Made by a program: the position numbers and the translations under genes
Notes under the pieces: model-generated
Seen by the model: the letters and a program-made list of their open reading frames with translations, nothing else
Told to the model about the DNA's origin: nothing
The model's database searches: none
Assembly (NCBI GenBank): GCA_023266895.1
Contig: JAHFOI010000004.1
Span: 1 to 49,511 of the forward strand
From: Candidatus Woesearchaeota archaeon
Lineage (GTDB): Archaea > Nanobdellota > Nanobdellia > Woesearchaeales > ARS49
Direction: 5' to 3'
Length of the DNA stretch: 49,511 bases
Shown here: one piece after another, positions 23,648 through 31,431 of the stretch
Numbering within the stretch: position 1 is the first letter of the stretch
How the letters are laid out: the number at the start of each line of letters is the position of its first letter

Positions 23648-23903
23648 AAATGAAAACTCCCAACCACCCCAAGGGTTGCTCGCTTTGGCTCGCAATCCTC
23701 GCCTGCTGTCTCGGAGTGGGGTATCTCTATACACGCAAGAGGAGTTGTCAAAAGTTAGCTTTTGAGCACCTTCTCGCAAAAACTCAAAGGTTTCAATGTT
23801 TCATAACCCTCAAAAATTTTATTCACCCAGTCACCGCAACATCACTGCGGTTCTGAAGTTGCAAGCTACTCGCAACCAAGCGGTGGGGTATGAAACAAAT
23901 CAA
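23648..23903. repeat. Dispersed repeat B1
   Basis: 256 bp with two long blocks nearly identical to B2 (41030-41200): the first from ATGAAAACTCCC to GAGGAGTT, the second from TTTCAATGTTTCATA to GGGGTATGAAACAAATCAA. B1 carries two extra internal segments relative to B2. The ends of the second block are inverted repeats (TTTCATAACCC/GGGGTATGAAA, one mismatch here). An open frame of 68 codons starts at the shared ATG (23650). The rest of the gap 23598-24051 holds only the promoter of the next gene. Confidence 0.7.
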
Positions 23904-24051
23904 GATGCAGGAGCACAGAAGTGTGGTGGTGAAATCAGCTCTGATGAAATGTGAGTTGATGCTACTGAGGTAAGTGTGTTGTTTTATGGATGAGTTGCAG
24001 TTCTTAATTAATTGTCGTATTCTTTAAATACTCCTTTTAGCTAGGTGTTGC

Positions 24052-24912
24052 ATGGAATATGGTTTTTCATTTAAAGGACCGCCTGTAGTTACGGCAGTGT
24101 TAGTTGCGCTTTGTTTTGTTCTTGCTGCAGGAGCTTTTTACGCAATCTCAATAGCAAATAATGTGCCTCTCTTCATTTCCTGCATATTGCTTATTGTTGG
24201 AGGAATATTTTTTTGCATAGGACTTTCTCAGTGGAAGCTCAAACGCATTATAGAAAACACCCCTACCTCAACTGTGAGAAGTCTTGCCATGGGACTTGTT
24301 GAAATCACTGGCACAGTAGCAAAGCCGTTTACGACATGGCTTACGAGCCCCTTTACTCGCAATCCTTGCACCTTTTACTATGCAGAAATCCAAGAGCTAC
24401 GACGTCAAGGCAAGCGTTCAGAATGGGTGACCTTGTTTAAAAAAAATGAGTGGGTTGCTTTTTACGCAAAAGACAAGACAGGCAGTGTATTAGTTGATCC
24501 TGCAGGCGCAACAATTGACAGCACAGCAGTCTATCAAACCCAAACCGGCTTGTTTAGTGGCGTGCCAATACCAATTGTTGAATTTTGCACAAAAAACAAC
24601 ATAGGCATTAGAAGCTGGCTTGGCATGAGCAAGACTCTGAAATTCACAGAAAAAATACTTCCTGCAAAAAGCAAAATATATGTTCTTGGCACTGCAAAAG
24701 ACAACCCTCATGTTAAAGATGGTACAGCACAGCAAAACAGTGATGACATCATGATACAGCAAGACAAGCGCAACCCTTACTACATTTCAGACAAGTCAGA
24801 AAAAGAAGTCCTCACCTCTTTTGCATGGAAAGTCACTGCCTGTCTTGCAGGTGGAGGTACAGGTATTGTTGCAGGAATCGTGCTTGCAGTCATAGGATTT
24901 GGAATGGGGTGA
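24052..24912 (+). CDS. GIDE-domain membrane protein
   Basis: 286 residues. Two transmembrane helices at the N-terminus (TAVLVALCFVLAAGAFYAI and LFISCILLIVGGIFFCIGL) and one at the C-terminus (LAGGGTGIVAGIVLAVIGFG) flank a soluble domain of the GIDE/E3-like type, with STVRSLAMGLVEITGTV and FTRNPCTFYYAEIQE. No RING finger is present, so ubiquitin-ligase activity is not implied. Such proteins are commonly linked to LemA, found here at 11078. TTTAAATA at 24023-24030 gives a leaderless start. Confidence 0.75.
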   Translation: MEYGFSFKGPPVVTAVLVALCFVLAAGAFYAISIANNVPLFISCILLIVGGIFFCIGLSQWKLKRIIENTPTSTVRSLAMGLVEITGTVAKPFTTWLTSPFTRNPCTFYYAEIQELRRQGKRSEWVTLFKKNEWVAFYAKDKTGSVLVDPAGATIDSTAVYQTQTGLFSGVPIPIVEFCTKNNIGIRSWLGMSKTLKFTEKILPAKSKIYVLGTAKDNPHVKDGTAQQNSDDIMIQQDKRNPYYISDKSEKEVLTSFAWKVTACLAGGGTGIVAGIVLAVIGFGMG

Positions 24913-25058
24913 ATACTTTTTTTAGATTAACATTATTTAAAAAGATCACAACAGCAATGTTGTTTTATTTGCAAATGAAAAAGTATTCAAACTCATTAAA
25001 CGAAATTTTGATTCGGACTAATCCCTCTTAACAGGTTGTCATCATTAGGTGTTTCTTG

Positions 25059-25676
25059 CTATCTGCTCACAATCTTGCCAAACTCTTTTGCAGTCATTTT
25101 TTCCCAATGTTTATCAGTAAACACAATGCGTGCCATGCCGCAATCCCACAACAAAAAGTTCTGCAAGCAATGTTCAGCACCAGTTACAATAATCACTTCA
25201 GGAGGCATGAAATTACTTGTGAATAGGTTTTCTTTCACTATGCTTTCATTAATTGCACTGGCATCAATCTTGCCAGACTGTACTTGAGTTGCGAGAATCT
25301 TACAGCTATTCACAATTTCTTGCTGACCATCATAATTCACGCACAAGTTCAGAAAAAAACCATCATAATCCTTTGTTTTTTCAAAAGCTTGCTTAATCAA
25401 TTGCATTGCGTGATCAGAAACTGCATACCACCTGCCAAGCACACTTATCTTCACCTGATACTTAGTAATACCCTGCCATGAACTAAGCGCATGCACAAAT
25501 TTTCCTACAGCTTCATCAGTATCAGTAGGTACAAGAACAGTAAGCACTGGTATTTTTAGCTTGATCGCAGTTTCAACCCATTGCTCAACACGCTGTCCAA
25601 GATCTTCACGCAAGCCTTGAAGAACAATACCTACATGCTTTGGAGTTTGTGCGTGAGTTTTGGTAAATAATTGCAT
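25059..25676 (-). CDS. Degenerate cis-prenyltransferase homologue
   Basis: 205 residues with the fold of undecaprenyl/polyprenyl diphosphate synthases: PKHVGIVLQG at the N-terminus, LNLCVNYDGQQEIVNSCKIL, and NFLLWDCGMARIVFTDKHW near the end. Key residues differ: the catalytic Asp of HVAIIMDGN is Gln20, and the RTGGExRxSN motif reads VTGAEHCLQN, losing both diphosphate-binding arginines. It may be a non-catalytic subunit like eukaryotic NgBR/Nus1, which needs a catalytic partner elsewhere. Last gene of the nrdR-nrdJ-adenosyltransferase operon, 15 bases after the adenosyltransferase. Confidence 0.75.
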   Translation of the reverse strand: MQLFTKTHAQTPKHVGIVLQGLREDLGQRVEQWVETAIKLKIPVLTVLVPTDTDEAVGKFVHALSSWQGITKYQVKISVLGRWYAVSDHAMQLIKQAFEKTKDYDGFFLNLCVNYDGQQEIVNSCKILATQVQSGKIDASAINESIVKENLFTSNFMPPEVIIVTGAEHCLQNFLLWDCGMARIVFTDKHWEKMTAKEFGKIVSR

Positions 25677-25691
25677 ACTATTTTCTCGGTT

Positions 25692-26261
25692 TCACTCTTG
25701 CTCATAATGTGGTGCTTGCTCTTTATAATCCTTATTTGCAAACCGCGCCATGATAAACAACAAGTCAGACAATCGATTCACGTACTGCAAGACTTCAGGA
25801 TGAATTGACTGAGTCTTGGAAAGGTAAACTAACATGCGTTCAGCACGACGACACACTGCACGCGCCACATGCAAAAAACTGCCTGCAGAAGAACCGCCTG
25901 GAAGAATAAAACTGGTTTGTTCAGGCAGTTGGGCTTCAAGACCATCGATCCATTGCTCAAGACGCTGCACGTGCGAAGGCAATACTTGAGGCACCGCAGG
26001 CGCGTCAGGACGTATGGTGGCAAGTTCTGCGCACACAGTAAACAAGTCATGCTGCACTTGTTCAACAGCCTGATGCAGAAAACCAGCACCAAGAACACCG
26101 CGCACAACGCCAAGCACGCAATTCAGTTCATCAAACGTGCCATACACGTCAACACGAAGATCGTCCTTGGAAACTCTGTCACCACCAAAAAAACCAGTCA
26201 TACCTGCATCACCCGCACGAGTGTAAATTCTGGCTTTCGGAGGGTTTGTTGATGGAGTCAT
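25692..26261 (-). CDS. Cob(I)alamin adenosyltransferase, PduO type
   Basis: 189 residues. It transfers adenosyl from ATP to cob(I)alamin to make adenosylcobalamin. Signature YTRAGDAGMTGFFGGDRVSK at the N-terminus binds ATP; then VDVYGTFDELN, FILPGGSSAGSFLHVARAV and NRLSDLLFIMARFAN, all typical of PduO-type trimers. It follows nrdJ by 24 bases and supplies the cofactor of that enzyme. No other cobalamin gene is in the window, so the organism probably salvages corrinoids. Confidence 0.93.
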   Translation of the reverse strand: MTPSTNPPKARIYTRAGDAGMTGFFGGDRVSKDDLRVDVYGTFDELNCVLGVVRGVLGAGFLHQAVEQVQHDLFTVCAELATIRPDAPAVPQVLPSHVQRLEQWIDGLEAQLPEQTSFILPGGSSAGSFLHVARAVCRRAERMLVYLSKTQSIHPEVLQYVNRLSDLLFIMARFANKDYKEQAPHYEQE

Positions 26262-26285
26262 CTGCGTGGGTTTTAGTTCGGGATG

Positions 26286-28877
26286 CTAACTGCATTCTGA
26301 ATGACCGCACTCAAAACACGTTGGTCCAGAACAGCCTGACACGTACGCAATGTTTGGACTATAGCATTTTGGACAGTGCTCCTTACGGTCATTGCCTTGT
26401 TCTGAGTGTTCTGTTGCCGTGCTTGAGCTCACTGTTTCAGAAGTTGCAACATGAGTTGTCAAGATTTGTTGGCCTTTTAAATCACCGTGCTGCGCCAAAA
26501 ACTTTGTAAGTGCAACACTAATTGCATGAGGCATGCTTTCAACCCTGCTTGGTCCAAAACCAAAAGGCTTATCAGACTTAATGCTGTTTAGTTGTCGTCG
26601 GATCTCATTCACATCACCGCCAGCCTCAAGATATTTACTGATCATGATGCCCAATGCAGTTGTAAGTCCTGCAACTTCAGTGCCAACAGGCGTGGTTGAA
26701 GTGAACAGCTTAAACGGCTTGCCATCTTTATGATCAATGTGGATGTGCATAGGACCATAGCCTGTGCTGAGTCTGTAGTACACACTTGTCACGCCTTCAC
26801 GTAGTTCAGCATCACTAATTATCTTCATGGAAACTACCTGCTCTTGTGCCACCGCTTTTTTCTCTTTGTTCTTTGCTTCAAAATTCAGCACTTGCTGACT
26901 TTTACACCCATCACGATACACTGTAATACCTTTACACCCCATGTCCCACGCAGTAAGGTATGCTTTTCGCACATCTTCTACTGTCGCGCTATTTGGCAGA
27001 TTAATTGTTTTACTCACTGCATTATCAGTAAACTTTTGAAATGCTGCTTGCACGCGCAGATGATGTTCAATACCTAAATCATGTGCTGACGCAAACAATT
27101 TTTGCACAGGTGCTGGAATTTCAGGAATTCCGCGAACACTACAGTGATTATCCTGAATTTTCTTCCATAACAGTTTAGGCTCACAACCCCAACATTTATT
27201 CTGTTCAGCAACAGACTTAAACAAAGGATTGACTTCATAAAAAACATCTCCTTCAAAAGGTGTTTCACCTTTTTTCAAAGAGTCTAATCCTTTTGCATTA
27301 TACCGTACATAGGCAATGCCAAAAAAAGGCTCAATACCTGAACCTTGCAGTCCTGCTGCAATTGCAATAGTGCCTGTTGGTGCGATAGTTGTTCGTGCAC
27401 ACTGTCGTGGCCTGCCTCGTGCATAGGGTTTTGCATTTTTACCTTCTTTATCAAACGCTGAGTTTTTGAAAAACGGAAACACACCGCGTTCAAGCGCAAG
27501 CTCATCACTGGCTTCCAAGGCTTTCTCATTCACAAAACTCATCACTTCTTCTGCTTTGACAAATGCTTCAGCGCTATCAAATGCAATTCCGAGCAAGACA
27601 AGCATTTCAGCCCAGCCCATCACTCCCAAACCAATGCGGCGGTTTCCTTTTGCCATAAACTCAATCTGAGGCAAGGGATAATTATTGACATCAATAACTT
27701 CATCCATGAATTTTACTGCGACCTTTACGCATGCTTCAAGACGTGACCAGTCAAGCTCATTACGCACCACAAACTTACTCAAATTAATACTGCCAAGATT
27801 GCAGGGTTCATACGGCAACAGAGGCTGCTCACCACAAGGGTTTGTGCTCTCAATCTGACCAAGTTCTGGAGTGGTATTTGATGAAGAATTGTTAATTCTA
27901 TCCATCCACACCATACCCGGATCACCAGTCTTCCACGCGTACTGACAAATAGTGTCAAACACTTCGCGTGCATTCAACTGGCCCACAGGTTTTTTCGTGT
28001 GTGGATCAATAAGATCATAATTTTTCCCCTCGCGCGCAAGCTGCATAAACGTGCCATCACCCGCAACAGAAATGTTAAAGTTTTCCAGCTTGCCTTCTTC
28101 AGTTTTGTACTTGATAAACTCCAAAATATCAGGGTGCCAATACGGAAGAATGCCCATGTTTGCGCCACGACGCGTGCCACCCTGCTTTACTTGGGCTGTT
28201 GCTGCATCAATAAGCGTGAATGCAGAAAGTGCGCCTGATGCAATGCCTTTGGTACTTTTTACCATGCTGCCATGAGGGCGAATCCTGCACCCACTAAAAC
28301 CAGTACCGCCACCGCTTTTGTGAATAATCATGGTGTTTTTACAGGTCTCACCCCATCCTTCAATAGAATCCTCAATAGGAAGCACGTAACACGCGCTTAA
28401 CTGCTGCAATTCCCTGCCTGCATTCATGAGCGTGGGCGAGTTAGGCAAGAAATCCCAGTTTGACATCAAGTCATAAAACTGACGTGCAGTTCGTAGCACG
28501 GTTGAACGTGCTTTTTGGTTTTCACGACAAAGAGTGTTACAATTTTTCATAAACTGGCGATGATTCGCATCCCATTCCGCATACGACGTAAATCCAGCAT
28601 GAAACAACAAAAGCTCACTTGTCTGACCTTTGCCAACATCATACACTTCTTTACGATAATGCACTCCTTCAAGAACAGCTTGCTTAAACTCAGGAGCATA
28701 CAATAATTCTGCAAGCGCAATATTTCTTGCAATGCGCCACAACCATGTCTCAACATCAGGATCGTCCCGTAAGTATTTATCCTTAATGACTTTGCGTTGG
28801 TTTTCTGAAATTTCAACACGCGCTCCAGGCGGTGTTTCCCAATCATCAATTGATTGTATTGCTTGTGGTGCACTCAT
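26286..28877 (-). CDS. nrdJ: Adenosylcobalamin-dependent ribonucleotide reductase (class II)
   Basis: 863 residues. It reduces ribonucleotides to deoxyribonucleotides with a B12-generated thiyl radical and works aerobically or anaerobically. Seen are FLPNSPTLMNAGR, the active-site NPCGEQPLLPYEPCNLGS, the phosphate-binding APTGTIAIAAGLQGSG and a C-terminal zinc ribbon with CPKCYSPN and CFECGHSEC. No ATP-cone is evident at the N-terminus and no intein interrupts it. The ATG at 28877 follows a strong AGAGGAGG ribosome binding site, so the longer frame from 28904 is rejected. Second gene of the nrdR operon. Confidence 0.95.
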   Translation of the reverse strand: MSAPQAIQSIDDWETPPGARVEISENQRKVIKDKYLRDDPDVETWLWRIARNIALAELLYAPEFKQAVLEGVHYRKEVYDVGKGQTSELLLFHAGFTSYAEWDANHRQFMKNCNTLCRENQKARSTVLRTARQFYDLMSNWDFLPNSPTLMNAGRELQQLSACYVLPIEDSIEGWGETCKNTMIIHKSGGGTGFSGCRIRPHGSMVKSTKGIASGALSAFTLIDAATAQVKQGGTRRGANMGILPYWHPDILEFIKYKTEEGKLENFNISVAGDGTFMQLAREGKNYDLIDPHTKKPVGQLNAREVFDTICQYAWKTGDPGMVWMDRINNSSSNTTPELGQIESTNPCGEQPLLPYEPCNLGSINLSKFVVRNELDWSRLEACVKVAVKFMDEVIDVNNYPLPQIEFMAKGNRRIGLGVMGWAEMLVLLGIAFDSAEAFVKAEEVMSFVNEKALEASDELALERGVFPFFKNSAFDKEGKNAKPYARGRPRQCARTTIAPTGTIAIAAGLQGSGIEPFFGIAYVRYNAKGLDSLKKGETPFEGDVFYEVNPLFKSVAEQNKCWGCEPKLLWKKIQDNHCSVRGIPEIPAPVQKLFASAHDLGIEHHLRVQAAFQKFTDNAVSKTINLPNSATVEDVRKAYLTAWDMGCKGITVYRDGCKSQQVLNFEAKNKEKKAVAQEQVVSMKIISDAELREGVTSVYYRLSTGYGPMHIHIDHKDGKPFKLFTSTTPVGTEVAGLTTALGIMISKYLEAGGDVNEIRRQLNSIKSDKPFGFGPSRVESMPHAISVALTKFLAQHGDLKGQQILTTHVATSETVSSSTATEHSEQGNDRKEHCPKCYSPNIAYVSGCSGPTCFECGHSECS

Positions 28878-28954
28878 GGTAGTTCCTCCTCTCTTCTGGT
28901 TCACTCAGTCTTTTTTGTGTTTCTTTTTGGGTTGTGTGACTCTTTTTCTTTTTT

Positions 28955-29416
28955 CTACTTTGTTTTCTTGGTCATCTTTAGCTTTGCAATCTCGCTTGCG
29001 AAATCACCCACGTCAGCAAACTTGCGATACACTGATGCAAAACGAATGTAGGCAACATCATCTAAACGCTTTAGTTCTTCCATGACCAATGAGCCAATCT
29101 TGCTTGCAGGAATCTCTGTCTTGTCCATGGTGCGCAAGGCGCTTTCAATTCTGTCCACAGCTTTTTGCAATTCTTCAGTACGTACAGGACGCTTCTCACA
29201 CGCACGCATCATGCCCTTCAACACTTTGTCTCGGGAAAAAAGCTCACGACGCTTGTCACGCTTGAGAATAGTAAGATCTAATAATTCCATGCGTTCATAG
29301 GTTGTGAAACGCTTGGTGCATTTTTCGCATTCTCTTCTACGGCGAATGGTTTGGCTATCACTTTCTCTACTATCAAGCACTTGAGTCTGAGACCAAAAAC
29401 AATACGGACAACGCAT
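28955..29416 (-). CDS. nrdR: NrdR-type transcriptional repressor
   Basis: 153 residues, the standard bacterial NrdR length. Zinc ribbon MRCPYCFW with DSRESDSQTIRRRREC and CTKRFTTYER, then an ATP-cone (ILKRDKRRELFSRDKVLKGM) and AYIRFASVYRKF near the end. NrdR senses ATP/dATP and represses ribonucleotide reductase genes. It is common in bacteria and uncommon in archaea. It is first in an operon with nrdJ (77-base gap). The start at 29416 has GAGGT upstream; the longer frame runs into the promoter (29504-29513). Confidence 0.92.
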   Translation of the reverse strand: MRCPYCFWSQTQVLDSRESDSQTIRRRRECEKCTKRFTTYERMELLDLTILKRDKRRELFSRDKVLKGMMRACEKRPVRTEELQKAVDRIESALRTMDKTEIPASKIGSLVMEELKRLDDVAYIRFASVYRKFADVGDFASEIAKLKMTKKTK

Positions 29417-29459
29417 GATGACCTCTTTGTACGACGTGATCTCGCCGACAAAAATACCA

Positions 29460-29513
29460 CCTGTTGTGTTTTGCAACAGGAACAAACACGAGGCGTAGGG
29501 GCTGATATATAAA
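29460..29513 (-). promoter_or_regulatory. nrdR promoter and predicted 5'-terminal hairpin
   Basis: Minus strand TTTATATATC at 29513-29504 is a strong TATA box. Transcription should start near 29480, giving a leader of about 64 nt, unusual beside leaderless neighbours. The predicted transcript would begin with a perfect 7-bp hairpin, CCTGTTG (29480-29474) and CAACAGG (29466-29460). It could protect the 5' end or be an operator for NrdR in DNA form. Confidence 0.5.
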
Positions 29514-29539
29514 CATTCTTGTTCTCTAATAGGTGGTAC

Positions 29540-29572
29540 AAAAAACACTAAACACAAGCAGTGGTGTTTTTT
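29540..29572 (-). terminator. Terminator-like hairpin with T-run
   Basis: Arms AAAAAACAC (29540-29548) and GTGTTTTTT (29564-29572) are a perfect 9-bp inverted repeat, and on the minus strand the second arm ends in six T. It lies between the zinc-ribbon gene and the nrdR promoter, where a terminator for the former is expected. Archaeal termination depends mainly on T-tracts, so the hairpin may be incidental. Confidence 0.4.
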
Positions 29573-29642
29573 GAGAGAAAAAGAGAGGTTACTGGTGTTT
29601 TCTGAGTTGAATATTATGGGTTCTTTTTCTGAAGAGCATTAT

Positions 29643-29954
29643 TCACTGGCTTCTTCTGCTGCCACCAGTTTTGTAGGGCTCACGTGATTTTGTGCCAGAT
29701 TTTGTTCCAGAAGTTGAATCAAGTTCGATGCGCTCATCAAATCTACAATGCGCACAAACTACTGTGTGCACACCCCGATGTAAAAAAACACTTGCTTGCG
29801 AATTGCATTTTGGACAGGTTGTTGTGCTAATTTTTTTTGCAGTTTCTTTTGTGAAACCACAGTCCAAGCAAGAAATACCAAACTCATCTTCATCAACATC
29901 CCCACTGCCACACTTGCTACAAGTGGGTTTTCCTGGTTGCGCATCATGTACCAT
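29643..29954 (-). CDS. Double zinc-ribbon protein
   Basis: 103 residues: ribbon one CSKCGSGDV with CLDCGFTKE, ribbon two CPKCNSQAS with CAHCRFDE, then a basic serine-rich tail (SGTKSGTKSREPYKTGGSRR). The first ribbon resembles the N-terminal zinc ribbon of TFB or TFS-type transcription factors, but the rest of those proteins is absent. Probably nucleic-acid binding or protein-interacting. It is transcribed divergently from the methyltransferase, with only 34 bp between the two start codons. Confidence 0.7.
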   Translation of the reverse strand: MVHDAQPGKPTCSKCGSGDVDEDEFGISCLDCGFTKETAKKISTTTCPKCNSQASVFLHRGVHTVVCAHCRFDERIELDSTSGTKSGTKSREPYKTGGSRRSQ

Positions 29955-29957
29955 AGA

Positions 29958-29984
29958 CTTAAAAAAGCTGCACCGCTACATAAA
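29958..29984. promoter_or_regulatory. Interlocked divergent promoters
   Basis: Plus strand CTTAAAAAAG (29958-29967) is about 27 bp before the methyltransferase ATG (29989). Minus strand CTTTATGTAG (29984-29975) is about 26 bp before the zinc-ribbon ATG (29954). Each TATA box lies between the other box and that box's own start codon, so the two promoters overlap and should exclude each other. Both mRNAs would be leaderless. Confidence 0.55.
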
Positions 29985-29988
29985 GTTT

Positions 29989-30546
29989 ATGTCTGATGCA
30001 TATTATGACAGCATTGCAGCATGCTACAATGAATTGCATGGCGAAGAACAACTAAGAAAGCTACGACTCATTCATGAGTATCTATCTAAAAACAAACTTA
30101 TTCTTCCAACAGACACACTTCTTGATGTAGGCTGTGGCACTGGACTTAGTGCAAGCATATTCAAAAACAGGATTCAAGGAGTAGAACCTAGCAAAGCAAT
30201 GGCGCACCAAGCGCCCTTTCCAGTTACAATCTGTGCTGCAGAACAATTGCCTTTTCCTAACAACGCATTTGATGTCGTGCTCTGCATAACCGCGGTGCAT
30301 AACATGGTTGTTCCTGAACAAGCAATTAAAGAAATGCAACGCGTGAGTCGCAAGCTTATTATCATAAGTGTTCTTAAAAAAAGTATTAACGCAAAAAGGC
30401 TTTTTCAGCTCATTTTGGGCAGTGCAACATGCATAGCTACGTTTGATGATGTGCACGACAAAATATTTATACTCGCTGTTGTGCATACAGTGCATGCAAC
30501 CAATTCTTGTGACCACGCGTGCAAACGCAAAAGTGCTAGGCATTGA
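29989..30546 (+). CDS. Class I SAM-dependent methyltransferase
   Basis: 185 residues. SAM-binding motif TLLDVGCGTGLSASIF, then VEPSKAMAHQAP (acidic residue of motif II), LPFPNNAFDVVLCITAVHNM (motif IV region) and a conserved helix EQAIKEMQRVS. This is the UbiE/Methyltransf_11 pattern. The substrate is unknown. The start is set by the TATA spacing. Its 3' end overlaps the promoter and first 53 bases of the flavin-reductase-like gene. Confidence 0.85.
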   Translation: MSDAYYDSIAACYNELHGEEQLRKLRLIHEYLSKNKLILPTDTLLDVGCGTGLSASIFKNRIQGVEPSKAMAHQAPFPVTICAAEQLPFPNNAFDVVLCITAVHNMVVPEQAIKEMQRVSRKLIIISVLKKSINAKRLFQLILGSATCIATFDDVHDKIFILAVVHTVHATNSCDHACKRKSARH

Positions 30547-30871
30547 GCGAGAAACTGACTTTGCGTTTTCTGTAATATGGCATGCTCCAGTGAGCAAGGA
30601 ACCACGACAGTATGCAATAAGTGTTCCAAAAAAACACGTTCATGCAGACATTCTTGCAAAAGCAGGGATTTTTTGCATTCAATTTTGCACACCAGAGCTC
30701 ATGCGAACAGCATTGCATAATGAACTTGCACAAAAACTTTTTGGCCAGTGCGAAACCATTGACTGCCCTAAACTCATCCATGAACCACATCTTGAATGCG
30801 AAACAGTCCACTCCCTAGACCTTGGCGACCATTATCTGGTTGTAGGAAAAGTGTTGATGGCAAAAGAGTGA
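30494..30871 (+). CDS. Flavin reductase-like (split-barrel FMN-binding) protein
   Basis: 125 residues, shorter than usual flavoredoxins (about 160-190). It shows the family pattern: NAKVLGIERETDFAFSVIWH, then QYAISVPKKHVHADILAKAG, and a C-terminal LDLGDHYLVVGKVLMAKE. It probably binds FMN and may reduce free flavin or another acceptor. ATTTATAC at about 30464-30472, inside the methyltransferase gene, is about 27 bp before the ATG, so it can be made from its own leaderless transcript. Confidence 0.75.
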   Translation: MQPILVTTRANAKVLGIERETDFAFSVIWHAPVSKEPRQYAISVPKKHVHADILAKAGIFCIQFCTPELMRTALHNELAQKLFGQCETIDCPKLIHEPHLECETVHSLDLGDHYLVVGKVLMAKE

Positions 30872-30978
30872 TTAAGGATATTGTCTGAAAGAGTTTGTGT
30901 TTCTGCGAGTTTTTTTTGGGGGGCAAACATGTTCTGTTGCTGAGCAAGGTGTTGAGCAGGGGCTAAAAAATACTACGC

Positions 30979-31431
30979 TTGTTTGGTATTTGGAACCTTC
31001 AAGTGCATTGCAGACTCAGAAGTCAGGAACAACTCCAAGAATTTCTCATCACTCTCAGAAGCAAACATGAGCTGATTGATGACTATGAACTCATTCCAGT
31101 ATTTGAAGACATTCAAATCAATCTCTTCCCAAGCATTATAAAGAACGAGAAAAAAAGTCTCTTCATGAACATCATCACTTCAGCACATCTTGCAAAATAT
31201 TTTATCATAACAGAAACTGCTCTCAAGTCAGCAAAACTCATCAGTCAAGCAGGAGAGGATGCCCTTGCGCTTGCAACACAATATGTTTCTGACGCACACC
31301 ACTTTGAACAACAAGGAGATCTTGTACGTGCGTTTGGCGCACTGAATTATGCTCATGGCATTCTTGACTGTCTTGCGGGAATAGGGCTTATTGAAGGCAC
31401 TGATTCTGATTTGGAGCGGTGGCAGAAGTAG
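30979..31431 (+). CDS. DUF357 protein with Lrp-like N-terminal region, start broken
   Basis: About 150 codons from a TTG at 30979. The C-terminal 85 residues are DUF357: AGEDALALATQYVSDAHHF, GDLVRAFGALNYAHGILDCL. The N-terminal part (FGIWNLQVHCRLRSQEQLQ, then DDYELIPVFEDI) resembles the ligand-binding domain of Lrp/AsnC regulators. No ATG start exists. Another frame just upstream reads FVFLRVFFGGQTCSVAEQGV then EQGLKNTTLVW, which looks like the missing beginning. A frameshift near 30975 is likely. TATA-like CTAAAAAATAC is at 30963-30973. The gene overlaps the next, convergent gene by 44 bases. Confidence 0.6.
   Translation: MFGIWNLQVHCRLRSQEQLQEFLITLRSKHELIDDYELIPVFEDIQINLFPSIIKNEKKSLFMNIITSAHLAKYFIITETALKSAKLISQAGEDALALATQYVSDAHHFEQQGDLVRAFGALNYAHGILDCLAGIGLIEGTDSDLERWQK

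Noticed and set aside
24957-25031. 24-codon frame after a TATA-like TTATTTAAAAAG
   Set aside because: Spacing to the ATG is too short for a leaderless start and the peptide has no feature; too weak to call.
26286-28877. Intein in nrdJ
   Set aside because: Length and motif spacing are those of an uninterrupted class II reductase; no splice-junction motifs seen.
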